From the NCBI GenBank assembly GCA_034003725.1, contig JAVEYB010000001.1, forward strand, positions 642,641 to 706,640: DNA of 64,000 nt, in the 5' to 3' direction. Under the pieces are notes generated by a model. The model searched no databases, was not told the origin of the DNA, and saw nothing but the letters and a program-made list of their open reading frames with translations. Numbering within the stretch: the first letter of the stretch is position 1; every line of letters starts with the position of its first letter. This DNA is from Candidatus Zixiibacteriota bacterium. Its GTDB lineage: Bacteria; Zixibacteria; MSB-5A5; GN15; FEB-12. A program made the position numbers and the translations under genes. Below are positions 9,992-19,416 of the stretch, piece by piece.

Positions 9992-11797
9992 GTGCGCAAT
10001 CGACTGACCCTGACGCGGCGATATCTGCTTTTGATTGCAGCCGTTATGACTGCGTTCATTACCGCGACACTGATGATCACGACTGCCGTAATGAAATCCG
10101 GCATGGTTCGATTGTTCGAACAGCAGATTGTCCGGGCGCGCACGGTCCTGGCGCAGTACGAATCTACGCATTTCCTTTCGCGCGCGCAGGAAATGGATGC
10201 TGTTTTGAGTTCGCCGAGGTTTCTGGCAGCAATAGAGACGGGCGATTCGTCGACGATCACCAATGAGGCCCCCGTGTACCAGGAGATTCTCGGGGCCGAT
10301 GTACTGCTGCTTGCAGACGAGGCGGGACGAATCACTTACATGTCGGGCACGTCAGGTGCCAACGGAAGTTCGCTGCTTCGGCTGGCGTTGATAGACGCGC
10401 GCAATTCTCCGCCACTCCGGTTCGTTTCGCTGGACGACACGGTCTTTGAGTTTTCTGTTCGGCGCGTGTATGCGCAGACCGGGATTTCGATCGGCTGGAT
10501 CATGGCGGGCAAGGAGTATTCATTCGCCATGTCGCGGGATCTGAAGCGACTGACCGGTCTCGACGTGGTGGTGCTGCGGGACACCGCGGTGCTCGGATAT
10601 ACTGACGCCGAGTTAGTTCGTGATATGCGAACGCAGCCGTCGCTGCTCCGTCGCCTTGCATCGTCGGAGCCCGGCGGCCGGGAGCGGGTTGGCGGACGTG
10701 AAATCATGTATTCATGCGTCGCTGGTTCGTGGTCGGATGCCGTGATCGCGTTTGTCGGCTCACCGGACGAGCATGTCGGCCCCATACGCTCTCGGATCAT
10801 GCTCTACCTTGTGCTTTTGGCGCTTGGCGGCGGTGCAGTCTCCATGGGGATCATCTACCTGTTGACGGATCGGTACATCGGTCGGCAGGTGAACCATCTC
10901 GTCCGAGCGGCCGAACAGATAGCCTCGGGCGACCTGGAACGCACGATCGAGCCGAAGTCATCGGATGAGCTGGGGTATCTCGCCGGTGAGATGGAGAGGA
11001 TGCGTTCACGAATCGTGGAAGATATGGCATCGCTGGAACGGGCGCACCAGGAGCGGGTGAAATCGGAGAAGATGGCAGCTCTCGGTCAAATGGCCGCCGG
11101 CATCATACACGATTTCAAGAACCCGATCGGGGTGATACGGGGTACGGTGGAGTTGATCCAGATACGGGGAGCAGACAGCGTCACGCGCGGCCGGTACTGT
11201 GCGACAATCAACGACCAGATAGACCGCATGCTCACTCTGGCCCAGGACGTCCTGACGTACAGCACGGGAGATACGACACTGGCGATTCGCGAAGTGAATC
11301 TCGAAGAGTATTTCGAGTCGTTGCGGCGATTCCATTTCGACGCATTCCAGGCGGCGGGAATTCGTTTGACCATCGAAGGGGACGGCGAGGCGCGGGTGGG
11401 TATCGACCCTGCCCGGTTCCGGCGCGTGCTGGACAACCTGCTCAACAACGCCCGTGACGCGTTGAAACCGGGCCAGGCGGCTGCTGTCCGCTGGAGGGTA
11501 ACCGGGGACGAGTTCATAATTGTCGTCACTGACAACGGCCCCGGGATCAGCGAAGAGATTCGCGACCGCCTGTTTGAACCGTTTGTCACGAGCGGCAAAC
11601 AGGGTGGGACGGGGCTGGGGCTCGCGATCGCCCGCAAAATCGTTGAAGAACATGGCGGCAGAATCGAGGTCATGAGCGCTGAATCGTCCGGGGCGCAGTT
11701 CACGATTGTGATGCCGCGTATCGATCCGACAGCACCGAGGTTGTCACTCGATGCAGCCGCCCTCGCCCCATCGCTGCGCGCAAGGAGCACGGTATGA
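9992..11797 (+). CDS. membrane sensor histidine kinase with periplasmic sensor domain and HAMP
   Basis: A 601-residue kinase. TM1 is at about 11-33, a periplasmic domain of about 230 residues (Cache-like by size and topology) follows, TM2 is at about 270-292, then HAMP (about 293-345). The dimerisation helix carries the phospho-accepting His373 in IIHDFKNP, and the ATPase domain has NLLNNARDAL, DNGPGIS and GGTGLGLAIARK. It starts at GTG nine bases after the cupredoxin stop and overlaps the barrel gene by ATGA, so the three are co-translated. No response regulator is adjacent. The adjoining cupredoxin may deliver the signal, which is inference. Confidence 0.92.
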   Translation: MRNRLTLTRRYLLLIAAVMTAFITATLMITTAVMKSGMVRLFEQQIVRARTVLAQYESTHFLSRAQEMDAVLSSPRFLAAIETGDSSTITNEAPVYQEILGADVLLLADEAGRITYMSGTSGANGSSLLRLALIDARNSPPLRFVSLDDTVFEFSVRRVYAQTGISIGWIMAGKEYSFAMSRDLKRLTGLDVVVLRDTAVLGYTDAELVRDMRTQPSLLRRLASSEPGGRERVGGREIMYSCVAGSWSDAVIAFVGSPDEHVGPIRSRIMLYLVLLALGGGAVSMGIIYLLTDRYIGRQVNHLVRAAEQIASGDLERTIEPKSSDELGYLAGEMERMRSRIVEDMASLERAHQERVKSEKMAALGQMAAGIIHDFKNPIGVIRGTVELIQIRGADSVTRGRYCATINDQIDRMLTLAQDVLTYSTGDTTLAIREVNLEEYFESLRRFHFDAFQAAGIRLTIEGDGEARVGIDPARFRRVLDNLLNNARDALKPGQAAAVRWRVTGDEFIIVVTDNGPGISEEIRDRLFEPFVTSGKQGGTGLGLAIARKIVEEHGGRIEVMSAESSGAQFTIVMPRIDPTAPRLSLDAAALAPSLRARSTV

Positions 11798-12948
11798 GAC
11801 TTTTCAGTCTGGTCTTCGGTTGCCTGATGATCGGTATCACCGCGATGGCGGACGTTCAGTTGTCCGGATTAATCGATGTGGTTGCCAAAAACAGCGCCGA
11901 AGACGATATTACCAACGTCACGTTCAAGGGCTTCTCGACGTTTCATTCTCTGCGCACCCGGACCTTTATCGACGCCGCCGTCAACGAAGACGTGACCGTA
12001 TTCACGCAATTCATTACGGACAACAACACGTTTGCCGTCTACGCGGCCTATGCGCGTTTCAGCAGACTGGCAGGCGGCTACCTCAATGCGAATGCCGGTT
12101 TTATTCCGACGACCGTAGGCTCATTCGTATCGCGGTCCTACAGCGACAAGAACCCGCTTATCGGACGGCCTTTGATGTATAACCATCACTCGGCGTTTGT
12201 GCCGGGGCGAAATGACTCAATCAGGTCGGTTGACGATCTTCTCGACACACGCCAAAACCGGAGCCGCTACGGCTTGCCCGTCATCTACGATGCCTGCTGG
12301 AACACAGGGGTTGAGTTTTACGGCTCGGTCGGTCAGTTCGATTACTCACTGGGTTTCTTGTCCGGATCGGTCGGCTATCCAACGATCGAACAGCGCAAGA
12401 ATATCCCGCAGGTGACGACGCACCTGGTCTGGTATGCCGGTCCGGCGTTCTCTGTCGGGGGTTCGGTGTTTGTCGGGCCGTATCTGTTTGAGGGCGGATT
12501 CGCGGACCAGTTGCCGGGCGTTGAATACGATGCTTCCGGTGAGGCGCCCGCCGAAGCATATGATGATTATCTCAATGTCGGTTTCGCCGGCGAGTTGCAC
12601 TGGTCGGCAGGCTATGTCGATATCTACTCCGAGGTTGTCCACGCATTCTGGGAACATCCGTATCTGCCCGATCTTGGAATTACGGCGGGCTACATCGAAG
12701 GGTCATACAAGCTCGCCGCGGGCTGGTATGTGGCTGCGAGGTACGACCGATGGGAGCCCGGTAAACTCACCGACTCCAACGGCAGCCGGCAATCGTGGGA
12801 CTACCCGGTGCAGCGCCTGGAGGCGGCGCTCGGGTACCATCCGTATCGCCGCGTCACAACGAAACTGGCCGTACAGATCAACAACTTCATCGGTTCGCAG
12901 GAGTTGGACAATGAGCTGGTTGCGCTGCAACTGAGTGTGGGTTTCTAA
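11794..12948 (+). CDS. outer-membrane beta-barrel (porin-like) protein
   Basis: A 384-residue exported protein: signal peptide MRLFSLVFGCLMIGITAMA, then alternating amphipathic strands rich in Tyr, Phe and Gly. It ends in VALQLSVGF, with the terminal aromatic residue expected of a barrel recognised by the Bam machinery. Its start overlaps the kinase stop (ATGA), so it is the third gene of the cupredoxin operon. It probably serves as a porin or anchors the system at the outer membrane. A strong hairpin follows 63 bases after the stop. Confidence 0.78.
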   Translation: MRLFSLVFGCLMIGITAMADVQLSGLIDVVAKNSAEDDITNVTFKGFSTFHSLRTRTFIDAAVNEDVTVFTQFITDNNTFAVYAAYARFSRLAGGYLNANAGFIPTTVGSFVSRSYSDKNPLIGRPLMYNHHSAFVPGRNDSIRSVDDLLDTRQNRSRYGLPVIYDACWNTGVEFYGSVGQFDYSLGFLSGSVGYPTIEQRKNIPQVTTHLVWYAGPAFSVGGSVFVGPYLFEGGFADQLPGVEYDASGEAPAEAYDDYLNVGFAGELHWSAGYVDIYSEVVHAFWEHPYLPDLGITAGYIEGSYKLAAGWYVAARYDRWEPGKLTDSNGSRQSWDYPVQRLEAALGYHPYRRVTTKLAVQINNFIGSQELDNELVALQLSVGF

Positions 12949-13010
12949 GAATCTGGAGGCAGCGACACACGGTGCGCACAGGAAGATGGAAGTGACAACG
13001 AGACAAGACG

Positions 13011-13036
13011 AAACGCCGGGCGTCGGCCCGGCGTTT
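13011..13036. terminator. bidirectional stem-loop terminator between convergent genes
   Basis: A perfect 11-base-pair stem (AAACGCCGGGC and GCCCGGCGTTT) closes on a GTCG tetraloop. It lies between the barrel gene ending at 12948 on the plus strand and the cysteine-rich peptide gene ending at 13077 on the minus strand. Only three T follow on the plus side; the minus side continues TTTCGTCTTGTC. It plausibly ends both transcripts. Confidence 0.7.
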
Positions 13037-13076
13037 GCGTTGACAATCATCAGTCCGAAACCGATTCAATAGCGGG

Positions 13077-13259
13077 CTACAACTTCGGGCACGGTCTGCA
13101 CACTTCCCAGCAGACGATCGGCGGTGTCGTGGTGCACACCATCACCCAGCAGCAGCGGGCGGCTTCGACCTTCGTAGGCGCCGTGATGGTAAATGCGCCG
13201 AGGAATACCATCACCAGTGCGAGCGTCAAGACCAGCGCTCTCAACAGCTTCATGCTCAT
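13077..13259 (-). CDS. tiny secreted six-cysteine peptide
   Basis: A 60-residue open frame behind an unusually strong ribosome site (AAGGAGGTGA). Either ATG at 13259 or 13253 could start it; the second has better spacing. A classical signal peptide (KLLRALVLTLALVMVFLGAF) ends near VEA-A, leaving a mature peptide of roughly 26 residues that holds six cysteines (36, 37, 42, 50, 54, 57) together with Trp and Pro. It lies 45 bases after an exported thioredoxin-like gene on the same strand, which fits disulfide handling or metal/cluster binding. I do not recognise the family. Alternatives are a bacteriocin-like peptide, a metal-binding peptide or an electron carrier subunit. Confidence 0.72.
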   Translation of the reverse strand: MSMKLLRALVLTLALVMVFLGAFTITAPTKVEAARCCWVMVCTTTPPIVCWEVCRPCPKL

Positions 13260-13304
13260 TCACCTCCTTTCGAGCATCGGTTACAGCCCCCTGCAAAGTT
13301 GATT

Positions 13305-13892
13305 TCACTGCACGACCGGACTACCGGTCCGGATGCGTTCGACGGCTCGTATGATCTCGTTCTGTGCGTCCGGTTCGAGCGTGCCCGGCCACGCCTGCAG
13401 CACCATTCCATCGGGCGATACCACCACTGTTTGCGGCAGGACGTGCCCGCGGTAAGCGTCGAGCAATCGGCTGTCCGTGACGGCCACAACCGGATAGGGC
13501 ATCGCATGCGCGTTCGCGAATGTCCGGGCCTCATCGGCGGTGCCTGCGCACAATGCAATAAAACGCAGGTTTTCCGAGGCATACCGGTTGCAGAGACTAT
13601 TCCAGAAATCAAGATTCCCTTCACATGCGTCGCACGAAGGAGAAAACCACAGGACCACGGTTGTCGGAGATTCGATACTGTAGCGGAGGCTAAACGGCAT
13701 GCCGTTTACGTCTTCGCCCGACAGTGCGGGAAGTCGCTGGTCAGCGGCCAGGGGTTCAAACATGGCGGTGAGTTCATCCAGCGATGCCTTCAGATCGCGG
13801 TTTTCATTGATCAGCAGGGCGATTTCCGCAGCCATCAGGACAATGATGACGGCAAAAACGACTGTCCAAATCGTATTGCGGCTAGAGGCCAT
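13305..13892 (-). CDS. membrane-anchored thioredoxin-like (TlpA/redoxin) protein
   Basis: A 195-residue periplasmic thiol-disulfide oxidoreductase. One N-terminal helix (about 8-29) anchors it, then a short coiled linker (ENRDLKASLDELTAMF) and a redoxin fold with the active-site pair C87 and C90 in FSPSCDACEG. The cis-Pro loop reads VLPQTVVVSPDG. Two extra cysteines (about 100 and 114) lie in the fold. It immediately precedes the six-cysteine peptide gene, which may be its substrate. It resembles MauD/TlpA proteins. Divergent and operon neighbours give no further clue. Confidence 0.88.
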   Translation of the reverse strand: MASSRNTIWTVVFAVIIVLMAAEIALLINENRDLKASLDELTAMFEPLAADQRLPALSGEDVNGMPFSLRYSIESPTTVVLWFSPSCDACEGNLDFWNSLCNRYASENLRFIALCAGTADEARTFANAHAMPYPVVAVTDSRLLDAYRGHVLPQTVVVSPDGMVLQAWPGTLEPDAQNEIIRAVERIRTGSPVVQ

Positions 13893-14136
13893 GACATGCC
13901 TTCGTATTCAGATGTTCCGAGATGATACGTGGCCGGAAACGCCGGCACACAGCGAGAAGTGATTCGAGTATATACGACTCGGCAGTCCTGTCGTCAAGCT
14001 GCATTTCGCACGCGAATCAAGTCAGGTCGAGGCGCCAGATCGTTCGGGGTGCGGCGATGAGACAGCCAAGCCGGATTGACAACGGGATGCGGGGCATGGT
14101 CATAGTGACCGCGTTGACGGCATTCCAAAGGGGCAA

Positions 14137-16422
14137 TCAGTGCCGTTGAGAGCGGTTATCCCGCGCGACGTGAGGATTCGGCAATCCCAGAACGGCCAGC
14201 AGCGGTCCCAGGCGGGGATTCTTCTGCACGCAGTCGTAGTACGGCATGACAGCCATAAGCATCAATTCGGCGTCTCGCCGCCGAAGCGCCTCCTGGAGGC
14301 ACGCCACCGCCATATCTTCGTGTCCGAGCAGAAGATACAACGCCGCGAGATACGGCTGTGACACATATTCATCGGCTTGACGGGCCAGCAGTTGGTCCAG
14401 CGCCAGTCGCGCGTGCGAGAGATCGCCAAGGCGTTCAAAGGCGAGCGCCTGCGTGGTGAGACTCATAGCGCTTGATCCTGACACGGCTCGACTGCGCTCG
14501 AACTGGGCCCGACCCTTCTCGACGTGGCCTGTGGAGAAGTAACAGAAACCGGCGAGCGCATGCGTGAAATCGCTGGCCGTTCCGAGAGCCACTGCTTTTT
14601 CCAGGAACTCGAGTGCGCGGTCGTACTGCCCGGTGTGGACATGATGCCAGCCGGACATCGTGAGTGATACGACCGACAGAGGATCGCGCTGGAGCGCGGT
14701 GTCCAGATGATGAGCGGCTTCTTCGGTGCGTCCGACGAACGACAGCAGTTCGCCGTACCATTGGTGGGCAACGGCATGTCCAGGGCTGAGCTCAAGGGCG
14801 CGGAGAAAAGTCTGTTCGGCATCGGCCCATGCCCAGTCGTAGTAGGTCAGAATTCCTCCCAGGGTTGCGTGGGCATCGGCGAGCCGATCATCTAGTTCGA
14901 GTGCGCGCTGCGCCGAGGTGCGGGCATACGAGATCGCGTCGCGCGGCGTCATGTAGTCATATGCATACAGCAGGAAGTATGCGTCGGCCAACCCGCACCG
15001 CGCGGGGGCATAGGCCGGGGCCAGACGGATACATTGCTGGAGGTAGCTCAGGGCTCTTCGGAGACTGTCAGCGGAACGCAGGTTCATTTCATGGCGCGCC
15101 CGGCTGTACAACTGGTAGGCCTCAATCGGTACGTCCTGTGGTCCGCGCTGCGACGACAGTAATCTCTCCAGTTCCAGCTTGAGTTTTTCGACGATAGCGC
15201 GAGAGATATCGTCCTGAATGGCGAAGATATCGGACAGTTCCCTGTCGTAGCGCTCCGACCAGAGCTGGTAACCCTCGGCGACTTCGATTAACTGGGCTGT
15301 TACTCGCACGCGTTGCCCGGCTTTGCGCACGGAGCCTTCAACCACGTGCGTGACGCCCAGCTTCCGCCCGACGTCCCTGATATCTCCGGTATGGCCGCGA
15401 AACGCAAACGCGGAGGTGCGGGCCACGACCCGAAGTCCCGGAACGTGATTGAGGTCGCCGATAATATCTTCGGCGACGCCATCGCAGAAGTACGCCTGAT
15501 CCGGGTCCGAACTGAGATTGACAAAGGGCAATACTGCGACCGACGGTGATGACGGCTGTCGGCGGGGCGATGGTACTTCGTCGTGCGTACTAGTCAGTGC
15601 ATCTCGTATCTCGACCGCCGATTGGCTACGCCGGACAGGCTCCTTCTCGAGCATATGGAGAATGAGGGAATCGAGCGACCGGGGGATTTCGACGCGAATG
15701 GTCGATGGCGCCGGCGGCGCATCGTGTGCGATCGCGTGCAGCGTGGCGGCTTCGGAATCCCGCGCGAACGGATTCATGCCGGTCAGCAATTGGTAGAAGA
15801 CGATGCCGAGGGAGAACAGATCGCTGCGATGATCTGCGTCGCGGCCGTACACTTGTTCAGGGGACATGTAACCGATGGTGCCGAGGGTCGACCCGCTTTT
15901 CGTGAGCGGCTGGACACCGGCGACCGCCGCGAGTCCAAAGTCGACAATGCGCACGCGGCCGCCGTTGTCGACGAGGATGTTTGACGGTTTGATGTCTCGG
16001 TGGACCACTCCCCCGGCGTGGGCGGCCTGCACGGCGTCGCACAACTGGACGGCGAGGTCGAGGAATTCACTGACAGGGAGCTGCCGGTCGGCGGCGTACG
16101 CGCCGAGGGAACGGCCGTCGACGTGCTCCATCACGAAGAACGGTCGCCCGTCGTGTTCGGAGACTTCGTGTATAGTCACAATGTTGGGATGTGACAGACG
16201 GGCCGCCGCCTGGGCCTCGCGAAGAAAGCGGAGCCGGGACTCGGTGTGGCGGGCGAGCTCGATCGAGAGGAACTTCACCGCGACGTCGCGGTCGAGGCTC
16301 GCGTCGCGTGCAAGATAGACCTCGCCCATCCCGCCCGATCCGAGGCGGTGCGCGAGTCGGTACTGACCGATTTCGGCACCGGCCGCGAGCGCCCTAAAGG
16401 ATCTGGTATCGTCATCGTTCAT
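14137..16422 (-). CDS. Ser/Thr protein kinase with TolB-like domain and TPR repeats
   Basis: A 761-residue cytoplasmic Hanks-type kinase. The kinase domain spans about 20-285: glycine loop GSGGMGEVYLARD, Lys50 in VAVKFL, catalytic HRDIKPSN (D143), DFG (D161) and the activation segment GTIGYMSPEQ. No transmembrane helix follows. Residues about 300-430 form the TolB-like domain common in adenylate-cyclase and kinase fusions (VAVLPFVNLSSD, FCDGVAEDII). The remainder is about seven TPR repeats. This three-part architecture is common in large-genome bacteria; targets are unknown. It is monocistronic. Confidence 0.92.
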   Translation of the reverse strand: MNDDDTRSFRALAAGAEIGQYRLAHRLGSGGMGEVYLARDASLDRDVAVKFLSIELARHTESRLRFLREAQAAARLSHPNIVTIHEVSEHDGRPFFVMEHVDGRSLGAYAADRQLPVSEFLDLAVQLCDAVQAAHAGGVVHRDIKPSNILVDNGGRVRIVDFGLAAVAGVQPLTKSGSTLGTIGYMSPEQVYGRDADHRSDLFSLGIVFYQLLTGMNPFARDSEAATLHAIAHDAPPAPSTIRVEIPRSLDSLILHMLEKEPVRRSQSAVEIRDALTSTHDEVPSPRRQPSSPSVAVLPFVNLSSDPDQAYFCDGVAEDIIGDLNHVPGLRVVARTSAFAFRGHTGDIRDVGRKLGVTHVVEGSVRKAGQRVRVTAQLIEVAEGYQLWSERYDRELSDIFAIQDDISRAIVEKLKLELERLLSSQRGPQDVPIEAYQLYSRARHEMNLRSADSLRRALSYLQQCIRLAPAYAPARCGLADAYFLLYAYDYMTPRDAISYARTSAQRALELDDRLADAHATLGGILTYYDWAWADAEQTFLRALELSPGHAVAHQWYGELLSFVGRTEEAAHHLDTALQRDPLSVVSLTMSGWHHVHTGQYDRALEFLEKAVALGTASDFTHALAGFCYFSTGHVEKGRAQFERSRAVSGSSAMSLTTQALAFERLGDLSHARLALDQLLARQADEYVSQPYLAALYLLLGHEDMAVACLQEALRRRDAELMLMAVMPYYDCVQKNPRLGPLLAVLGLPNPHVARDNRSQRH

Positions 16423-16561
16423 GGATGAGCCGCTCGTTCAGGAATTCCGGCATGCACGCTGCAAATATAGACTTTTGCAATCCACGCTGCAACGGAAATG
16501 AAGCCAGAAGGATCATCCCGATCGGCGGCTTGTCGGACCACGCGATACATCACCGCCTTGT

Positions 16562-17512
16562 TCAGGAGATGGGAATGCGTTCCTTGTGGTGTTGCAGCCA
16601 GGCGTCAAACGTTTGCAGGTCGGGGTTCAGTTCGCGACTGCGATTGACATCGCGCGGGGCCCTGTACTCGCGTTCAAAGTCCCGCTTGAACTGGAACATA
16701 TTGCCGATGTCTTCGGCGCCGGGAAAGCCGAAGCTGCGGTACACGGCAGGTTCGACCTCGTTATAGCGCACGTCGCGACCGAGCGCGCGCGCCAGCGCGT
16801 TCGCCATCTCTTCGCCACTGAGGTGTTCGCCGGCGACGCCGACTGTCTTCCCGATAACGGGCTGTCCTGCCTTGAAAATGCCGTATGCGCACTTGCCGAT
16901 ATCTTCGGCCGCTATCCCCGGCAGTTTGCTGCGGCCCATCGGGAGCGTGAAGGTGAGCGTGCCGGACTGATCGGGTTTGGGCCCCATCCCGAAGTGTATC
17001 AGGTTGTCCCAGTAAAAGGAGGTCAAGAGCAGTGTGGTGGGAACGCCGGACTCAATGAAGTAGCGGTCAGCTTCGCCCTTGGCGTCAAGGTGCGGAACCT
17101 TGTACCGTTCCATGAGGGTAGGCATGCGGTTGTCATCGAGCGGCACCCAGCGCCGGGTATCCTCGAGCGTGGACCAGATCACGTGTTTGAGGCCGGCGGC
17201 GCGGGCGGCTTCGGCCATCGTTTTCGCGTGCAATTTCTCTTTCTCCGGGGAAAGGTGGTCCCAGAAAAACGTGACACAGAAGGCCCCGTAGGCGCCGGTG
17301 AAAGCTTTTTCGATTGAGGCAGGGTTGTCGATATCGGCGGCCACAACCTGAGCGCCCATTGCCGAGAGCCCGCGGGCGTTGTCCGATTCCGGATTGCGGG
17401 TGATGGCACGGGCGGTGAATTCGCCGTGGGGGTCGGCGAGGATGGCGCGCACGAGGCCGCCGCCCTGCGCCCCGGTGGCCCCGATAACGGCAATGACTTT
17501 CTTCTCAGCCAC
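16562..17512 (-). CDS. NmrA-family NAD(P)-binding Rossmann protein
   Basis: A 316-residue atypical short-chain dehydrogenase. The dinucleotide-binding loop GATGAQGGG starts at about residue 10, followed by the NmrA features ARAITRNPES (NADP specificity region), VVAADIDNPAS and the HVIWSTLED strand. Catalytic Tyr-Lys of true dehydrogenases is not evident, so it may be a redox sensor protein such as NmrA/HSCARG rather than an enzyme. It is divergent from the sodium-dependent transporter gene. Confidence 0.88.
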   Translation of the reverse strand: MAEKKVIAVIGATGAQGGGLVRAILADPHGEFTARAITRNPESDNARGLSAMGAQVVAADIDNPASIEKAFTGAYGAFCVTFFWDHLSPEKEKLHAKTMAEAARAAGLKHVIWSTLEDTRRWVPLDDNRMPTLMERYKVPHLDAKGEADRYFIESGVPTTLLLTSFYWDNLIHFGMGPKPDQSGTLTFTLPMGRSKLPGIAAEDIGKCAYGIFKAGQPVIGKTVGVAGEHLSGEEMANALARALGRDVRYNEVEPAVYRSFGFPGAEDIGNMFQFKRDFEREYRAPRDVNRSRELNPDLQTFDAWLQHHKERIPIS

Positions 17513-17859
17513 AGAAGTTCTCCTTACGTACCGATTAAACGGTTGTTTCCGGTTCTCAGGATCTGAGCGGGTGGACCGCCCGCGGGATATCTCCCAGAAA
17601 CAGGACTTAGTGGATGAGAGTTCCAGAACCGGGAAAGCGGGAACGCCGGCGTCGGCGGGTGCACCTTTTTGACCTGGCTCCGAAAATTCATGTGGCGCAG
17701 GGCCCGCCGGATTCGGAAATTACCTGCGATCAACCGGCAGGCGAAAGCTTTGAAGCCGACGCGACGGCTCATCGGCGGCCGGGATCTGACCACGACAGAA
17801 AACATTCCCTCAGCAGAGTTGATGCTCGCACAAGATACGCATGCGGACGTGGAGGTAGT
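17513..17859. other. divergent intergenic region (NmrA gene / transporter)
   Basis: The transporter frame stays open upstream to 17614, but the added residues are strongly basic, unlike a transporter N-terminus. The ATG at 17860 has GGAGG four bases ahead, so I treat this stretch as non-coding and as the promoter region of both genes. No clear operator was found. Confidence 0.5.
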
Positions 17860-19416
17860 ATGCAGCATCGGGAACGATGGGCCACCAAAATCGGTCTGAT
17901 TTTGGCGATGGCCGGCAACGCCGTAGGTCTGGGCAATTTTCTGCGATTTCCGGTTCAAGCCGCTCAAAACGGCGGCGGCGCTTTTATGATCCCCTACTTT
18001 GTGGCCCTGCTTCTGCTCGGTATCCCGCTCATGTGGGTGGAGTGGGGTATGGGCCGATACGGCGGGAGATTCGGTCACGGCAGCACACCCGGGATGTTTC
18101 ATGTGATGTGGAAGCATCCGTTGGCCAAATACCTTGGCGCACTGGGGCTATTCCTGTCGCTGGCAACCATGATATTCTACGTTTACGTCGAGTCATGGGC
18201 CCTGGGATTCAGCTTCTTCTCTCTTGCGGGCACGTACTTCGATCAGGAATCGCTAACGGGCATGCGGCATTTTCTGTCCAGCTACCAGGGAAATGGGGAT
18301 GGGTACTTCACAAGCATTCTCCCCGCATACGGTTTTCTGTTGTTGACGCTTGGTATCAACTTCTACGTGTTGTACCGGGGGGTATCCAAGGGTATCGAGC
18401 GGCTGGCGTTGATCGCCATGCCGGCGCTGATCTTGTTCGCGATCATTCTTGTGATCCGGGTGATATGGGTGGGTACACCGGACCCTGTCAATCATCCCGA
18501 TTGGACTGTCGAGAGCGGGTTTGCGTTTATATGGAATCCCAACCTGTCGCAGTTGTCGTCACCGAAGGTGTGGCTGGCGGCCGCCGGGCAGATCTTCTTT
18601 ACGCTGAGTCTCGGATCGGGACTGATTCAGACCTATGCCAGTTATGTCCGCGAGAACGAAGATATTGCGCTGGGCGGACTTGCCACGGCATCGATCAACG
18701 AAGGAGTCGAAGTGGTTCTCGGGGCCAGTATTGCGATACCGATTGCCGCCGCCTTTTTCGGGTTAGCGACTACGCAGGAGATCGCCGCTCGTGGCTCGTA
18801 TGATCTGGGATTTGTTTCGATGCCGATCATATTCTCGATGATCCCGATGGGGCAGGTGTTCGGGTTTTTGTGGTTTCTGCTTTTGTTCTTCGCGGGAATC
18901 ACGTCGTCAGTGGCCATGTCACAGCCGTTGATTGCGTTTCTGAAGGAGGAGTTCGACCTGACGCACAAAAAGGCGGTGGGCGCGCTGGCGCTGATGACAC
19001 TGATTCCCATTCAATTCGTGGTGTTTATGTTCAGCGGCGGCTTCCTTGATGAGATGGATTACTGGGTTGGGACATTCGGACTGGTGGTGTTCGCGCTTTT
19101 TGAAGTAATCGTCTTCGCGTGGTTGTTCGGAATCGAAGAAGGCTGGAACGAGATCACCCGAGGGGCCGAGGTGACTGTACCCCGGATGTTTCGACTTGTC
19201 ATCAAGTACATAACGCCCCTGTACCTGCTTTTCATCATGGTGAACTGGATCGTTCTGGAAGCGGTCCCGACACTGCTGATGCAGGGCGTACCGGGTGAGC
19301 ACCTGCCGGTCCGCTGGTTCGCACGCGGGGTCATGCTGCTGCTGTTCATTATCATCTGCTATATGGTTTACCGGGCATGGAAACGCCGTGCGAATCGAGA
19401 GGAGGTCGCATCATGA
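17860..19416 (+). CDS. sodium-dependent neurotransmitter-symporter family (MetP-like) transporter
   Basis: Inner-membrane Na+-coupled amino-acid importer of the NSS family, 518 residues with about 12 helices. TM1 carries the signature GLILAMAGNAVGLGNFLRFP with the unwound sodium/substrate site, then NGGGAFMIPY and GIPLMWVEWGMGRYGG. The start at 17860 is chosen for its GGAGG site and because the family begins RxxWATKxGLILA. The stop overlaps the ATG of a 36-residue one-helix protein of the MetS type. This points to the MetPS subgroup, whose studied member imports methionine and alanine in Corynebacterium; substrate here is inferred. Confidence 0.92.
   Translation: MQHRERWATKIGLILAMAGNAVGLGNFLRFPVQAAQNGGGAFMIPYFVALLLLGIPLMWVEWGMGRYGGRFGHGSTPGMFHVMWKHPLAKYLGALGLFLSLATMIFYVYVESWALGFSFFSLAGTYFDQESLTGMRHFLSSYQGNGDGYFTSILPAYGFLLLTLGINFYVLYRGVSKGIERLALIAMPALILFAIILVIRVIWVGTPDPVNHPDWTVESGFAFIWNPNLSQLSSPKVWLAAAGQIFFTLSLGSGLIQTYASYVRENEDIALGGLATASINEGVEVVLGASIAIPIAAAFFGLATTQEIAARGSYDLGFVSMPIIFSMIPMGQVFGFLWFLLLFFAGITSSVAMSQPLIAFLKEEFDLTHKKAVGALALMTLIPIQFVVFMFSGGFLDEMDYWVGTFGLVVFALFEVIVFAWLFGIEEGWNEITRGAEVTVPRMFRLVIKYITPLYLLFIMVNWIVLEAVPTLLMQGVPGEHLPVRWFARGVMLLLFIIICYMVYRAWKRRANREEVAS

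Noticed and set aside
9269-10171. A 300-codon minus-strand frame opposite the cupredoxin and kinase start
   Set aside because: It crosses two confidently assigned plus-strand genes and shows no signal peptide, motif or ribosome site.
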